Below are positions 10,249 through 19,776 of a stretch of 21,848 nt of DNA, piece after piece. How positions within the stretch are numbered: position 1 is the first letter of the stretch; each line of letters starts with the position of its first letter. This DNA comes from Basidiobolus ranarum (taxonomy: Eukaryota; Basidiobolomycota; Basidiobolomycetes; Basidiobolales), in assembly GCA_040143965.1 (NCBI GenBank), contig JASJQH010000195.1:1-21848 (forward strand), written 5' to 3'. Under the pieces are notes generated by a model. It was not told the DNA's origin and did no database searches. It saw only the letters and a list, made by a program, of their open reading frames with translations. A program made the position numbers and the translations under genes.

Positions 10249-11521
10249 TTATCCAAGACTGTTAACTTCGTTGAGACGGTTGTCAATCTCATCACATGGC
10301 CATTCAAATTCGAACGGCTCAGAGCTGACCATCGCCTTTTGTTTCATCTCTTTGCAAAGTTGATGTAACTCTTCTACCAAGAGGTCAACATACTCCACTG
10401 AGATGTTGTCATTATTCGGATTCGCATTTAGAACGGATGATTGTAGGTTGCAGGGATCTCGGGCTTCTTCTTTGATCGCTGTTTCAGCATCTACTGGTGC
10501 AACTGCAATGGAATCTAGACTGGGCAAAGTGATAGAGGCTACGTTAGATGGGTCGAACTCGGTTGTATTGGGCATAGCTTTCTCCAGAGGAGAGTTGATT
10601 GCAGTGGAATTCAAATTCATTTGAGAAAATGATAGTACTGGACTCGTACTGGCCAATTTTTTCAATTCGACCGAAGTATCTCTATCAAATTCCTCCGTGG
10701 ACATTATCGAGGAAGATCTAAAGTCTCTCATTCCGACAGAAAGTGGGGATTTGGAATCACTTATTGCGGAGAGAGAGGGAGAAGCCAAGACATCTCTTTG
10801 TGAAAAAGAAGGTGAGGACATAGCATCCCCTATGGAGATAGGTGAGGGTGAGGAATAAGGGGACTCAAGATAACTTGGTCCCATAGCTTTGAACTCAAAA
10901 TTATTGAATTCGGTCTTGCAGTCAGATTTAATAGACTTTAGAGTTAACTGTAACTTTGCATTTTCCTCTTTAAGTTCCTCGGCTAAATCTTTTAGTTGAC
11001 AATTTTCTTGTCGAGATTTTTCATGAAGTCTTTCCAATTCTTGAATACGATTTAATAAATCCTCTTGTTGACGTGTTTTCCGTTCACGAAATAAACGTTG
11101 AGCCTCTCGGTTTTGCATTTGACGTTTCTGTGATCAGAATAACGTTTTCTCTTTAGGAAACTGTGCAAATATGAAGATAACCAAGTTAAGTAGATACATA
11201 CGGATATAGGAGCAGTTAATACCTGCTTACGTCCCGGTTTCTTCGGGGCATGGGGATTTTCTAGAGTGAGTAAAAAAGTTAGAAGGAAACTTTTGTAACG
11301 AGTTAAAGTTAATATATTTAACAAACCGAGGCTGCTTTCAGTAGTTTCTCGTCTACGTCTTCCGCGTTTACCTAAGAAAGTAGGTTTTAGTGTGGGTGGA
11401 GAAAAGAAGGTTATCAACCTCAAAAGGCACCTTTTTTTGCGTTAGGATTTATGTCCCAAGAAGAAAAAGGGGAGGTGGTGTTGTTAGCGGGATCGTGTAA
11501 TATAAATGTGTTATTTTGCAT
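10249..11521 (-). CDS. AP-1-like (YAP1/PAP1-type) bZIP transcription factor
   Basis: Nuclear DNA-binding factor, probably for oxidative or xenobiotic stress. Exons: 11521-11431, 11371-11327, 11260-11223 and 11127-10249, giving 350 residues, much shorter than yeast Yap1 (650). All junctions are in frame. The first donor (GTGCCT) is weak, but splicing joins a basic stretch smoothly (NPNAKK-GKRGRRRR). Residues 46-75 read ENPHAPKKPGRKQ then KRQMQNREAQRLFRERK; the NREAQRLFR core fits the fungal AP-1 signature NxxAQxxFR. Zipper heptads run L82, L89, S96, L103, L110, L117. The middle is Ser/Pro-rich. The C-terminal 70 residues carry three cysteines (284, 316, 336). ELHQLCKEMKQKA around C316 resembles the LCSELxAKAKC core of the Yap1/Pap1 C-terminal cysteine-rich domain that masks the nuclear export signal. 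The start is the first ATG of an open exon; no other start fits. It is divergent from ORC1. Confidence 0.9.
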
Positions 11522-12061
11522 TGTATTCTACTTCACAAATAAGGTGGAAAACTTTCAAGAACTTCAAAAGAGTAGGCGGTTCTTAAAAAACTTATGTCAA
11601 TTAGCATAAGAGACCCTGTTTGAACCGTATTAAGTATGTACGGAATCTCTTTTACACTTACCAACCAATTTGGTTGGGGAACGCTATTCTGTGAGTCCTG
11701 GGAACCAATGACAGATAGGTGGATCAAAGGCTGGATCAATCTATCTCAATGATCTGCATTTGCTTTATAATATAACATTTCCTTGCTAGGAATGTTAATA
11801 TAAATCAATGGAACCTATATATCAATCGTATGCGCATTGTGACAGTAAAAAATGGGCACAGAATCACCCATTTCGGAAATGGTCAACTACACAGTCAGCC
11901 TGAGAAACTCATAACTTTAAGCAAAGTTTGGTTATTTTAGACAGGAATTTTGATAATCCTATCTATTGGCTAAACTTCGCTTGTTTTCCTCGGTTCCATA
12001 TTAGTATGAGTTAGCACGAATTTTCAATACGATAATCAATAGTGCCTTTGAAGACGTTTCC
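11522..12061. other. Divergent promoter region between the bZIP gene and ORC1
   Basis: About 540 bases separate the two start codons. It contains a perfect 7-bp inverted repeat (AAATGGG at 11850-11856, CCCATTT at 11867-11873, 10-base spacer), which is a possible hairpin or binding site. No MCB-type ACGCGT element was seen. A 68-codon minus-strand frame without ATG (11533-11739) is probably chance. Confidence 0.5.
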
Positions 12062-14141
12062 ATGTCAAAAAGATCAACAAAGATCATTGATTATTCTAAT
12101 GAGGTATCTCTTAATGCTTCATAGTTAACATAGATAGATCTAAATTAACTCAGCTTAAACTTAGTGTTCTGATGGGAAACCAGAAGAATTAGATGTTGTG
12201 GTGGAGCATCTTCAAAAGGAATTCAATCTTTGGCGACCTTTTCGAAAAACTGACTTAAAGGTAGAGAGTTGCGAGGAAGAATATTTACCCAAATACAAGA
12301 GGAGAGATGTATTTGTTGTAGATTATGGTAGAGAAGAAAATAATATTCCACCCCCAGAACCTATTATGATGGCATGGAAACCTCCTATCCTGCCTAAATT
12401 ACCACGGAAAATATTACCTCGACCAATTCTTCCAAACTTAAGTCAATCCAATAAAGTGATTCCCGGAGTAGTCACAAATCCATCAGTCTCTCCTCCGGTC
12501 ATTCCAAGCTTGAGTCAACTCAATAAAGTGACTCCTGGAAGAGCCACAAAATCACCAGCCTCTCTTCCAGTCATATCGACTCGTAAACTAGTTAGCAACG
12601 ATCCTGTTAGTGACTTTGAGAAAGCACGGCAGAAACTACATGTTTCCTCCATCCCCGACACTTTACCTTGTCGTGAAGATGAGTTTTGTGAGATTTTAGC
12701 ATACTTGGAAAGTGCTTTGGAGGATCAAACCGGAGGGTGTATATGTAAGAGAATATTCAAAAGTTAAAGCAAGGTAGAATATTAAGATATTGACATGAAA
12801 TAATAGATATTTCAGGAGTCCCCGGAACAGGGAAAACGGCTACCGTCCATGAAGTGATTCGGAGTTTGCAAACTCGAGTCGAAGATGGTGTAAGTATACA
12901 TGTGAACATCAAGTTAGTACCTCTTGAATTAATTGATTGTTTTAGGACCTGGAGCCATTTCAATTTATTGAAATAAATGGGATGAAACTCACTGAGCCGT
13001 CACATGCGTATTCTGTACTTTGGAAAGCTCTCACTGGAGAGAATGTAACCGCAAAGCACGCTGCTGATCTGTTAGAACACACATTTTCATCACCATCTAC
13101 GCGTACCCAACCTTGGTATAATTGTAATGAACATCTCTATTTTAGTCATATTTGTTCACATATTGTTCATCTTTCAGTTTGGTTCTTATGGATGAGCTGG
13201 ATCTTTTGGTGACACGCAAGCAGACAGTGATGTACAATTTCTTCGAATGGCCCAACAGGCCGAACACCAAGCTTATAGTCATTGCCATTGCAAATACAAT
13301 GGATTTACCTGAGCGACTCCTGTCTAACAAAGTATCCAGTCGTCTAGGTAATATGCCATTAGCAATGATATATGTATCCTAGCTCTAACTCTCGTTCATC
13401 AATACCAAGGACTCACTCGTATCAACTTCCAACCTTACACACACAATCAACTGTATACAATTATTCAATCACGACTCCAGGACAGTGGCACCTTTGAAAG
13501 CGATGCCATTGAATTCTGCGCTCGAAAAGTCAGTGCAGTATCGGGTGATGCGCGTCGTGCTCTAGATATTTGCAGGTTAGACATTTTCTCAATTGAATGG
13601 CTGCTCTAGCTTATATTCATATCATATTCATAGACGTGCCGTAGAACTAGTAGAACATGCTCATCAACGGAACGAAGCAACACAAGATGGTACTGCGATA
13701 TCCCAAGTCACCATTGGGATGGTGGATCGCGCAGTAAAAGAGATGTTCGTCACCAGTAACATTCAATTTATTCACAACGCCACACTACACCAAAAACTAT
13801 TTCTCGTGGCATTGGTAGCTCGACTGAAGAAGCGAGGATTACCGGAGGTTGAATTCACCCATGTAAGTTTCATCAGAATTTAAGAAGAAACCGATGATCT
13901 TTGTTAACATATGGAAATTCATCAGGTCACTCAAACATACTTCCAACTTTGCCGTATGAATGGCATCGACCCAGTTACAACCTCTGAATTACACATGGTC
14001 TGTAACTATCTAAACTCATCTCGATATATCCTAGTAGAACAAACAGATCTGGACTTGCACCAAAGGATTCGTTTGAATTTATCTGAAGGGGATGTTATGT
14101 TGGCACTACGAAATGATCCGCTATTTAAGAAGATCGTTTAA
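12062..14141 (+). CDS. ORC1: Origin recognition complex subunit 1 (ORC1), short form
   Basis: AAA+ ATPase subunit of ORC, which binds replication origins and loads MCM helicase with Cdc6. Eight exons: 12062-12103, 12165-12744, 12807-12889, 12946-13115, 13178-13347, 13410-13575, 13634-13862 and 13926-14141, all in frame, giving 551 residues. Key parts: [19 protein letters not shown] before the AAA+ core; Walker A GVPGTGKT at 211-218; Walker B LVLMDELD with D297/E298; MYNFFEWP typical of ORC1; sensor 1 N331 in [14 protein letters not shown]; Arg finger near R347 (KVSSRLG); sensor 2 SGDARRALD (393-401); then the winged-helix domain ending ...[11 protein letters not shown]. The N-terminal 180 residues are Pro/Lys-rich with a 24-residue repeat, and I see no BAH domain. 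Yeast (914) and human (861) ORC1 are longer. The start ATG opens a 14-codon first exon; an earlier upstream exon cannot be fully excluded. Confidence 0.95.
12438..12581 (+). repeat. 72-bp tandem duplication inside ORC1 (24-residue unit, two copies)
   Basis: Copy 1 (12438-12509) encodes [10 protein letters not shown] followed by [14 protein letters not shown]. Copy 2 (12510-12581) encodes [10 protein letters not shown] followed by [14 protein letters not shown]. The period is exactly 72 bases, so the frame is kept. The copies have drifted at both DNA and protein level, so the duplication is not recent. It lies in the low-complexity linker ahead of the ATPase core. Confidence 0.85.
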
Positions 14142-14706
14142 TTTTTTCACGCCCCAACTAATCAATATAGAACATTCATTGATAGCATTACATGAATGGC
14201 AGTGGTGCATTAGAATTACGTATTATATAAACCCATTTTCAACTCTGTACCATGAGAAGATTCCAGTATGATTTATACTTGCATGGCAACTACTACTTTA
14301 TCTTACTCACTTGAGTATTCCTGTTTCGACCCGACCTGAGCCTGCAGATATTGAGGCTGCTAGTGATACCCAGACCAACGTGAGTCACCCTTGAAAGTTT
14401 AACTTTAACCGACTCAAGCTCATTACAGATCCGGTAACTGTTCCCTTTTTGAGAATGAAACTGCATGTAATGATGTGTGAGAAATAGGTACATTTAAGGT
14501 GAACACGAGGGATAAATTAAATATTGCGGAAGTTGGGGAAGACCTTTATGGTAGTTTCGGTTGGGTTGGTACACGAACATAGATTGTTGTTAATTGTAGG
14601 ATTAATATTAGCAACAATAGTAGATGTCATATATTTATTAATTCATGAGAAGAGGTTCAAAATTCCATATGTTATAGGTATGCTATTAATGCTAGTTGCG
14701 TATGGC
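14142..14706. other. Convergent intergenic region between ORC1 and the LRR gene
   Basis: About 560 bases between two 3' ends. A hydrophobic plus-strand frame (14524-14736, or from the ATG at 14548) has two membrane-like stretches but overlaps the last exon of the LRR gene antisense and lacks a convincing upstream exon. Short splice-like and coding-like pieces at 14230-14400 could not be joined into a gene. I see nothing firm here. Confidence 0.5.
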
Positions 14707-16861
14707 TTAAAACGTGATAGCCCAAACCATCAATGAGAATAATCCAGATAGAACATAGAAAGTGCGGTCAATGGCACTGGCACTACTAACCACCGGTCCT
14801 TCTGCAAAGTGGAAGATTAAATAAATAGCCGAGTTCAAAATAGAAGTCTTAATTACTTACTGTTACAGTTGAATCGGCACATCTTAGCAAATGAAGAAGA
14901 GGAAACCTCATTAGTTCTACAAGTGAATTTGTTGGATAAAGCGATGCATTTGGATCTATCCAAACTTTCAGGTGCCGGAAAATCTGGGAAGAGGCCATTC
15001 AATTGATTTCGTTGAGCGTAGCTGGGTGGGATTTTAGGTAGTTTAGTGAAGAATTAGGAACGTATTTGTTATACGAAATATACTTACAATGCTTTTAACT
15101 TTCTCAGATTTTTCAACTCTTCCGGCAATTGACCGATAAATTCATTATCCGATAAAGTACTAAAGTCATATCAGTAAATGTTGTCAATGAAGAGCACAAG
15201 CCAGAAGTTTACTCACAGTTTTTCTAGATTGACAAGATTCCCTATGGTTTTTGGAATCACACCTATCAATTTGTTGTGTGAAAGATCCCTATTGAAATGA
15301 ATGTTTAGTATTTATCCACTATGTTGGTCTACTCGTAACTTACAGGGTATGAAGATTGGTCAAGGTGGTATAAGATTCGGGGATATTGCTTTGAAATCTA
15401 TTGTACTTAAGATTGCTGGAAAGAAGAGTTGAAGTTAATATGAAGTCTACGTATTATATATGTACTCTTTTGGCAGTTACTTACAGACTAAGGAGATTAG
15501 TGCATTTCGATAGTCCATCAGGTAAAGGCCCGCTGAAAACATTGTGATCTAAATATAATCCCTTAAGATTGGAGAGATTGCCGATATCGTTTGGTAGAGA
15601 CCCAGTGAAGTTGTTCCCCTCCAATGCCCTATTAAAACATTCCTTTAGTCCATATCATCACTAGTTATTGAGTGATGCAAATCCATACAAAATCTCCAGA
15701 CTGCTCATTTGATAGATTATAGCGGGAAGTTCTCCGTTTAGTGTATTACTTGACAAATACCTAAGTAATAAATTGTCAACTAGAGCACAATTATCCAACC
15801 TAGAAGCTATTAAAATCCTTACAATCCTCTGAGTTGAGTGAGTTGAGTCATAGAACCGGGCAAGCTCCCAATTTTGTTGGAATTCAAGTGTCTAAAATGT
15901 ATACTATTAATTGACTCATCTTCAACCTCCAAGAAAAATCAAATCAAAAACGTACAAACTCTGAAGCTGGACAAGGCTTCCGATCGATTCGGGGATAGAT
16001 GTGATCCCTGTATTAGAAAGATTTCTAAAATGGAATTTCAATATCAGCGAGCAAAATGAGAAAACAAAATCGTTGACTTACATCGATATCAAAGAAGCCA
16101 CACTGGTAATACTGGACAGAACATCACTCAAGGTGTTGTTACTTAAATCTCTAAGACAAAAATTCAGTCAACAAAATACCTCAACTATTCCATGATAACA
16201 ACTTACAAATTCAACAGCCCATCAAGTTGAGATACTTCAGTAGGTAGCTTTCCCGAAAGGCCGTTGTTGGTCAAGTTTCTGAAAGTAGTGTTAATACATA
16301 TAGTTAACAATAAAAGATATTAAACGTGAATACATACAATGCCTTAACCCGTCCTCCATTATTACACTGAACACCTTGCCAACTACAGCATGAGGCCATG
16401 TCATCCCCAGTCCAACCGGACTTTTGAGTCCAATTGTTACCGTTGAGACCAGTAAATATGGTCTTGAGTACACGACAGTTAGCTTGAAGTGTGGCATATT
16501 GTGAATCAGATAAGGCTATGTTTGAAGGCAACCCAGGTATATTTGGATGATTAGTGGCACTTGGCTGTTCTACATCTGAAGTTGGACTAGGGTCAACAAC
16601 TGTGACATCAATAGGCCCGTCGTCGGTGGCTGTTGGTTCTTCTTCTTCGCTACTCCAATTTTCGTTGCTTGTAGGCTCAGGACCTGTAGAGCTCCAACTT
16701 GTGGAATCATCACCAGAGTCGGGGGTTTGAGTAGGTGTAGAGGTGGGGGTAGGGGTAGGAGTTACTTCACTAACTATATCTTCGGAAGGCTCCTCTTGTG
16801 AAAGTACAGGAGACAAAAGTAACAATGGGACAAGGGCTATATAGAAACTACTAATCCGCAT
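14707..16861 (-). CDS. Secreted leucine-rich-repeat protein with predicted GPI anchor
   Basis: Cell-surface LRR protein, likely for adhesion, recognition or wall function; the ligand is unknown. Twelve exons: 16861-16338, 16278-16207, 16150-16082, 16024-15956, 15891-15823, 15760-15689, 15628-15485, 15415-15344, 15288-15217, 15159-15088, 15021-14861 and 14801-14707, all in frame, giving 496 residues. Signal peptide 1-21 (LVPLLLLSPVLS). Ser/Thr/Pro/Glu-rich stalk to about 118. An LRR N-terminal cap at 121-172 has W150, paired C158/C159, W161 and C166, as in plant LRRNT_2. Eleven repeats of 23-24 residues follow the plant-type pattern LxLxxNxLxGxIP. The C-terminal cap has cysteines 437, 446, 460 and 464. 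The end (VVSSASAIDRTFYVLSG, then a hydrophobic tail to F496) fits a GPI-attachment signal with the anchor site near S471-S474; a single-pass membrane tail is the alternative. No kinase domain is present. Confidence 0.92.
14861..16278 (-). repeat. Array of LRR-coding exons, about one repeat per exon
   Basis: Exons 2-6 and 8-10 of the LRR gene are each 69 or 72 bases and encode one repeat of 23 or 24 residues. Exon 7 is 144 bases and holds two repeats. Exon 11 starts with a final degenerate repeat. Every intron between them falls at the same codon position (after two bases of the first Leu/Ile/Phe codon of the repeat). This is the signature of growth by exon duplication. Confidence 0.9.
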
Positions 16862-17805
16862 ATTCAGTATATCTCAGGAATAAAGCTCAACAAGCAATGG
16901 TTATAAGAAAAATAGTCGAATAAAAATAAGATAGTGGATCTAGGTTCCTCGAGTAGAATTTCCATTTGTGTTAGCTACTGTAATTATAACTCCACGCCAC
17001 TATGGTGGTACAATGTTGCTGTAGATACCATACATCAAGTGCCATGGTAGCTAGATAAGCGAGATTGCTACTCTCCATTCACGAAGCCGTCTAATCTGTA
17101 TGTGTATGCGTGTATGTAATAAAGCCAATAAGTACAATAAGAAACTAGCGAAAAAGGAAGTTGACGTCCAGATAAAGTTGGCAATGAAGAGACACCATTC
17201 AATTTCTACATTCAATTCCCAAATTTGGTAAATTCTGGAATGAGAGAGTTGTAAATGGTAAACAAGACCTCTAACCTGATCCACACTCTCCCTAAATATA
17301 CCTAACCGGTCGGTAAAGTAAAAATACACCAGACTGAGCTAGATTTGTACGCCGCCAGCGCATATTATCTGGCTCTAAACGATAATATTGACATCATGGT
17401 TCCTCGCTCCATATATTTGTTGATGTCAGAATTCATCATCAAAACAAACATCGGCATCTACTTTCTTGGCCAATATGAATCCCTATATTTTGAATCAAAC
17501 TGATAATTATTTATTTATAGATAACTTAAGATGAGACAGCGGCCACATCAGTCTCTATGCTACAAACTAAAGATTGGTGACAAGAAATGATATTAATCCT
17601 CATTCTAAATCCTCATCCTAATTGTTTCCAAAATAGTCATGGAAATAGTAAGGCAGAAGAATGGGCGTAAATCTCAATTAGTAGAATGGGCGTAAATTTC
17701 AGCGTAAATATCATCAATGCCACTATGCTTGTATATTTAGATTCTGTCTGATTCGGTCCCGCAATTATATTAATATAGGCGTAGTGTGTCTAGAATGAAG
17801 TGTCG
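16862..17805. other. Upstream region of the LRR gene and 3' flank of the lipid kinase gene
   Basis: About 940 bases without a supported gene. The minus-strand frame 17051-17329 opens at GTG, is hydrophobic in its C-terminal half and has no family features. The right part is AT-rich and probably holds the 3' untranslated region of the lipid kinase. A short direct repeat lies at 17658-17697. Confidence 0.5.
17658..17697. repeat. 15-bp direct repeat, 25-bp period
   Basis: AGAATGGGCGTAAAT occurs at 17658-17672 and again at 17683-17697. A partial third copy (GCGTAAAT) lies at 17702-17709. It is downstream of the lipid kinase stop. Too short to assign to an element; it could be binding sites or slippage. 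Confidence 0.6.
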
Positions 17806-19776
17806 CTATTTGGAGGGTAGGGAAACTGATTCAGTAGTTCCTTTTCTACGCGACATGGTATTCTCATCTTCGTCTAGCCAAGATGGAGCCACTACTTGGC
17901 ATATACCAGGTAGAGACTCTATACGAATAGGCCCGGTTAAAACAACCTCACCATCAATATCTAGTATTCCTTTACGAACATTCGATGGATTACTTTTACT
18001 TTTACGCCCTATCGGCTCCAATATAATTGCTCGAGCTTTAATGTGATTAGCGAAATCTTCATCTATGTAACTTCCCTCGGCCGAGTCGATCATCAATTGT
18101 AAAAGCTTGCTACTCGGAACTTTCTCAATCCAAACTAAATCGATAAATCCGCTATTTAGTCGACTATGCTTACATGCCAAAAAATCTGTAGATATCCAAG
18201 GGATATTAAGCGCGAAAAACTGACTAAAGGAGCATTCACGAGTAATCCACGGCTCAGCAAGTTTCCCTTCAACTGGAATGGAAATATCTTCAACGTGTGT
18301 GAACTTGGAGCTATTCTCGGGGTCTTTAAGATTGGCTATATCTTCCACAGGTGCATCATATGGAATATAATGAATTCTTCCTTCATAAGTTCTTAAATTT
18401 AAAAGGCGAAGGAGTGCATAGATTGTCAGTCTAGCAGGGCCAGCCCATCTTAGCTTCTCAGACTCGATGTCTACATCTGCAACATATCCCCAAGTTGCCA
18501 TTTCAAATGAATACCGAATGGAATCATCAGCAAGTTTTGTAACCATGATATCAAGTGGTCTTGTCGATCCTACCAATACATTAAGTTTGAGAGAAAGTCT
18601 TAGAATCTTATATTTAACCAATGTTACCTATAATCAAGTTAGCGACGGCTAGCTCCGGAGTCGGAGTGCCCACGCTCTTGGCTAAAGCGTTTCCAGATCC
18701 TATATTTATATACACGTTAATTTTGCGAAAGGAAAATCAATACATTGAGCGAGTAATGTACCGGCAGGAATTATGCCAATTGAAGTCTTTGTAGCTTCTC
18801 TCCAATCAGTACGTGACAATACTCCATTCTAGTTATCAGATGTCAGTTTATAGATGGTAAAACTCTGGGGTAAACAAACTAAATACTAACCAGGAACTCA
18901 TGAAGAAGTCCGTCACCACTAATGGTTGCCACGGCATCATATTCTGAGTAATCGTAGGTCTCAGCTATCTCTTTAGCGTGTAAGGGTCTTTCAGTTTCTA
19001 TAGATGTAAATAAGTTAGAATTAAATTGAATGGTAATTACGTCATGAAAAGTACTAACGTCTCAAAGTATGCTTTACTTGTGCCATTTCTAGCATCGGTT
19101 TAACAATATTTTGATAAATAGATATCGCCTTCTTGGCACCACTGGCTGGATTCAACAATAATAAGAGGTTTCTGAGTGCCCCCTTTCGTGCACCTAACCA
19201 GTTAAGATATATGTGTGTTAGTGAGGATTTTTGAACACAAATCAAGCACAAACAATTACCAGGAGGTTGGAGAAAGGTTCGAATTTTTTCTACCAAAAGC
19301 TCTGCTTCTTCGACGGAGGCGCACGAAAAAGACCAATATTCTGGAGTTGATTTTCGATTACCGTTTCTATAGCCAAATAGAGTGAACTGAGGAGAGGGGG
19401 GACTGTCGACATAGCTGTGGCAATTATGAAGTGATTTAAAGTTACTTCCAGGAGGGGTAAACAGCACCGAAAAAGCTACTCCGTAAGGGATACTAAAACC
19501 AATGGTTGTATCTGCATGAAAGTGCTCAGGTTAGGAAAAAAATAGAGTATTCAAGTCAGGAAAGCCAGGTTACTTACTTGAGGAAGGCTTCCAAGAAATC
19601 GCTTCACTTTCTATGGAAATGTGACCAGCAACATTTTGCTTTCCTAGGATATATGATACCTCTTCAGTGAAAACGCCGAACATCGTTTGCTTATTTACAT
19701 GACTAGTACTAAGATTAGGTTTGAATGGGTCTAACAAATGGTCAAACACAATAGGAGCCGAAGTTTCTTCTAGCAT
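17806..19776 (-). CDS. Sphingoid long-chain-base kinase (sphingosine kinase, LCB4/5-like)
   Basis: Phosphorylates sphingoid bases (dihydro/phytosphingosine) to their 1-phosphates; DAGK_cat-type lipid kinase. Seven exons: 19776-19578, 19511-19260, 19193-19059, 18997-18891, 18828-18762, 18699-18628 and 18569-17806, all in frame, giving 531 residues (yeast Lcb4 is 624). Catalytic motifs: LLLLLNPASGAKKA (NPxSG, 165-169); ISGDGLLHEFLNG (SGDG, 222-225), the ATP-binding loop written GGDG in many members; IIPAGSGNALAKS (252-257); then RPLDIMV and, near the C-terminus, DIDGEVVLTGPI followed by the LPG turn, the usual sphingosine-kinase ending. The N-terminal 150 residues form the variable regulatory part (YWSFSCASVEEAELLVEKI). 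No membrane helix or signal peptide is evident. The third exon is preceded by a 66-base stop-free intron. Ceramide kinase is the main alternative, but the start of the core and the C-terminal motif favour a sphingosine-type enzyme. Confidence 0.93.

Noticed and set aside
11431-11521. Apparent frame break in the first exon of the bZIP gene
   Set aside because: It came from miscounting a homopolymer. The plus strand has five A at that place (five T in the gene), and the frame from ATG to the donor is open.
14524-14736. Hydrophobic 62-70 residue plus-strand frame with two membrane-like stretches
   Set aside because: Its end lies antisense over the last exon of the LRR gene, which is supported by splice signals and a GPI-like tail. 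Its ATG form is short, and no upstream exon joins in frame.
17051-17329. 92-codon minus-strand frame with a membrane-like segment
   Set aside because: It opens at GTG without a supporting ATG. I found no splice partner or family feature.
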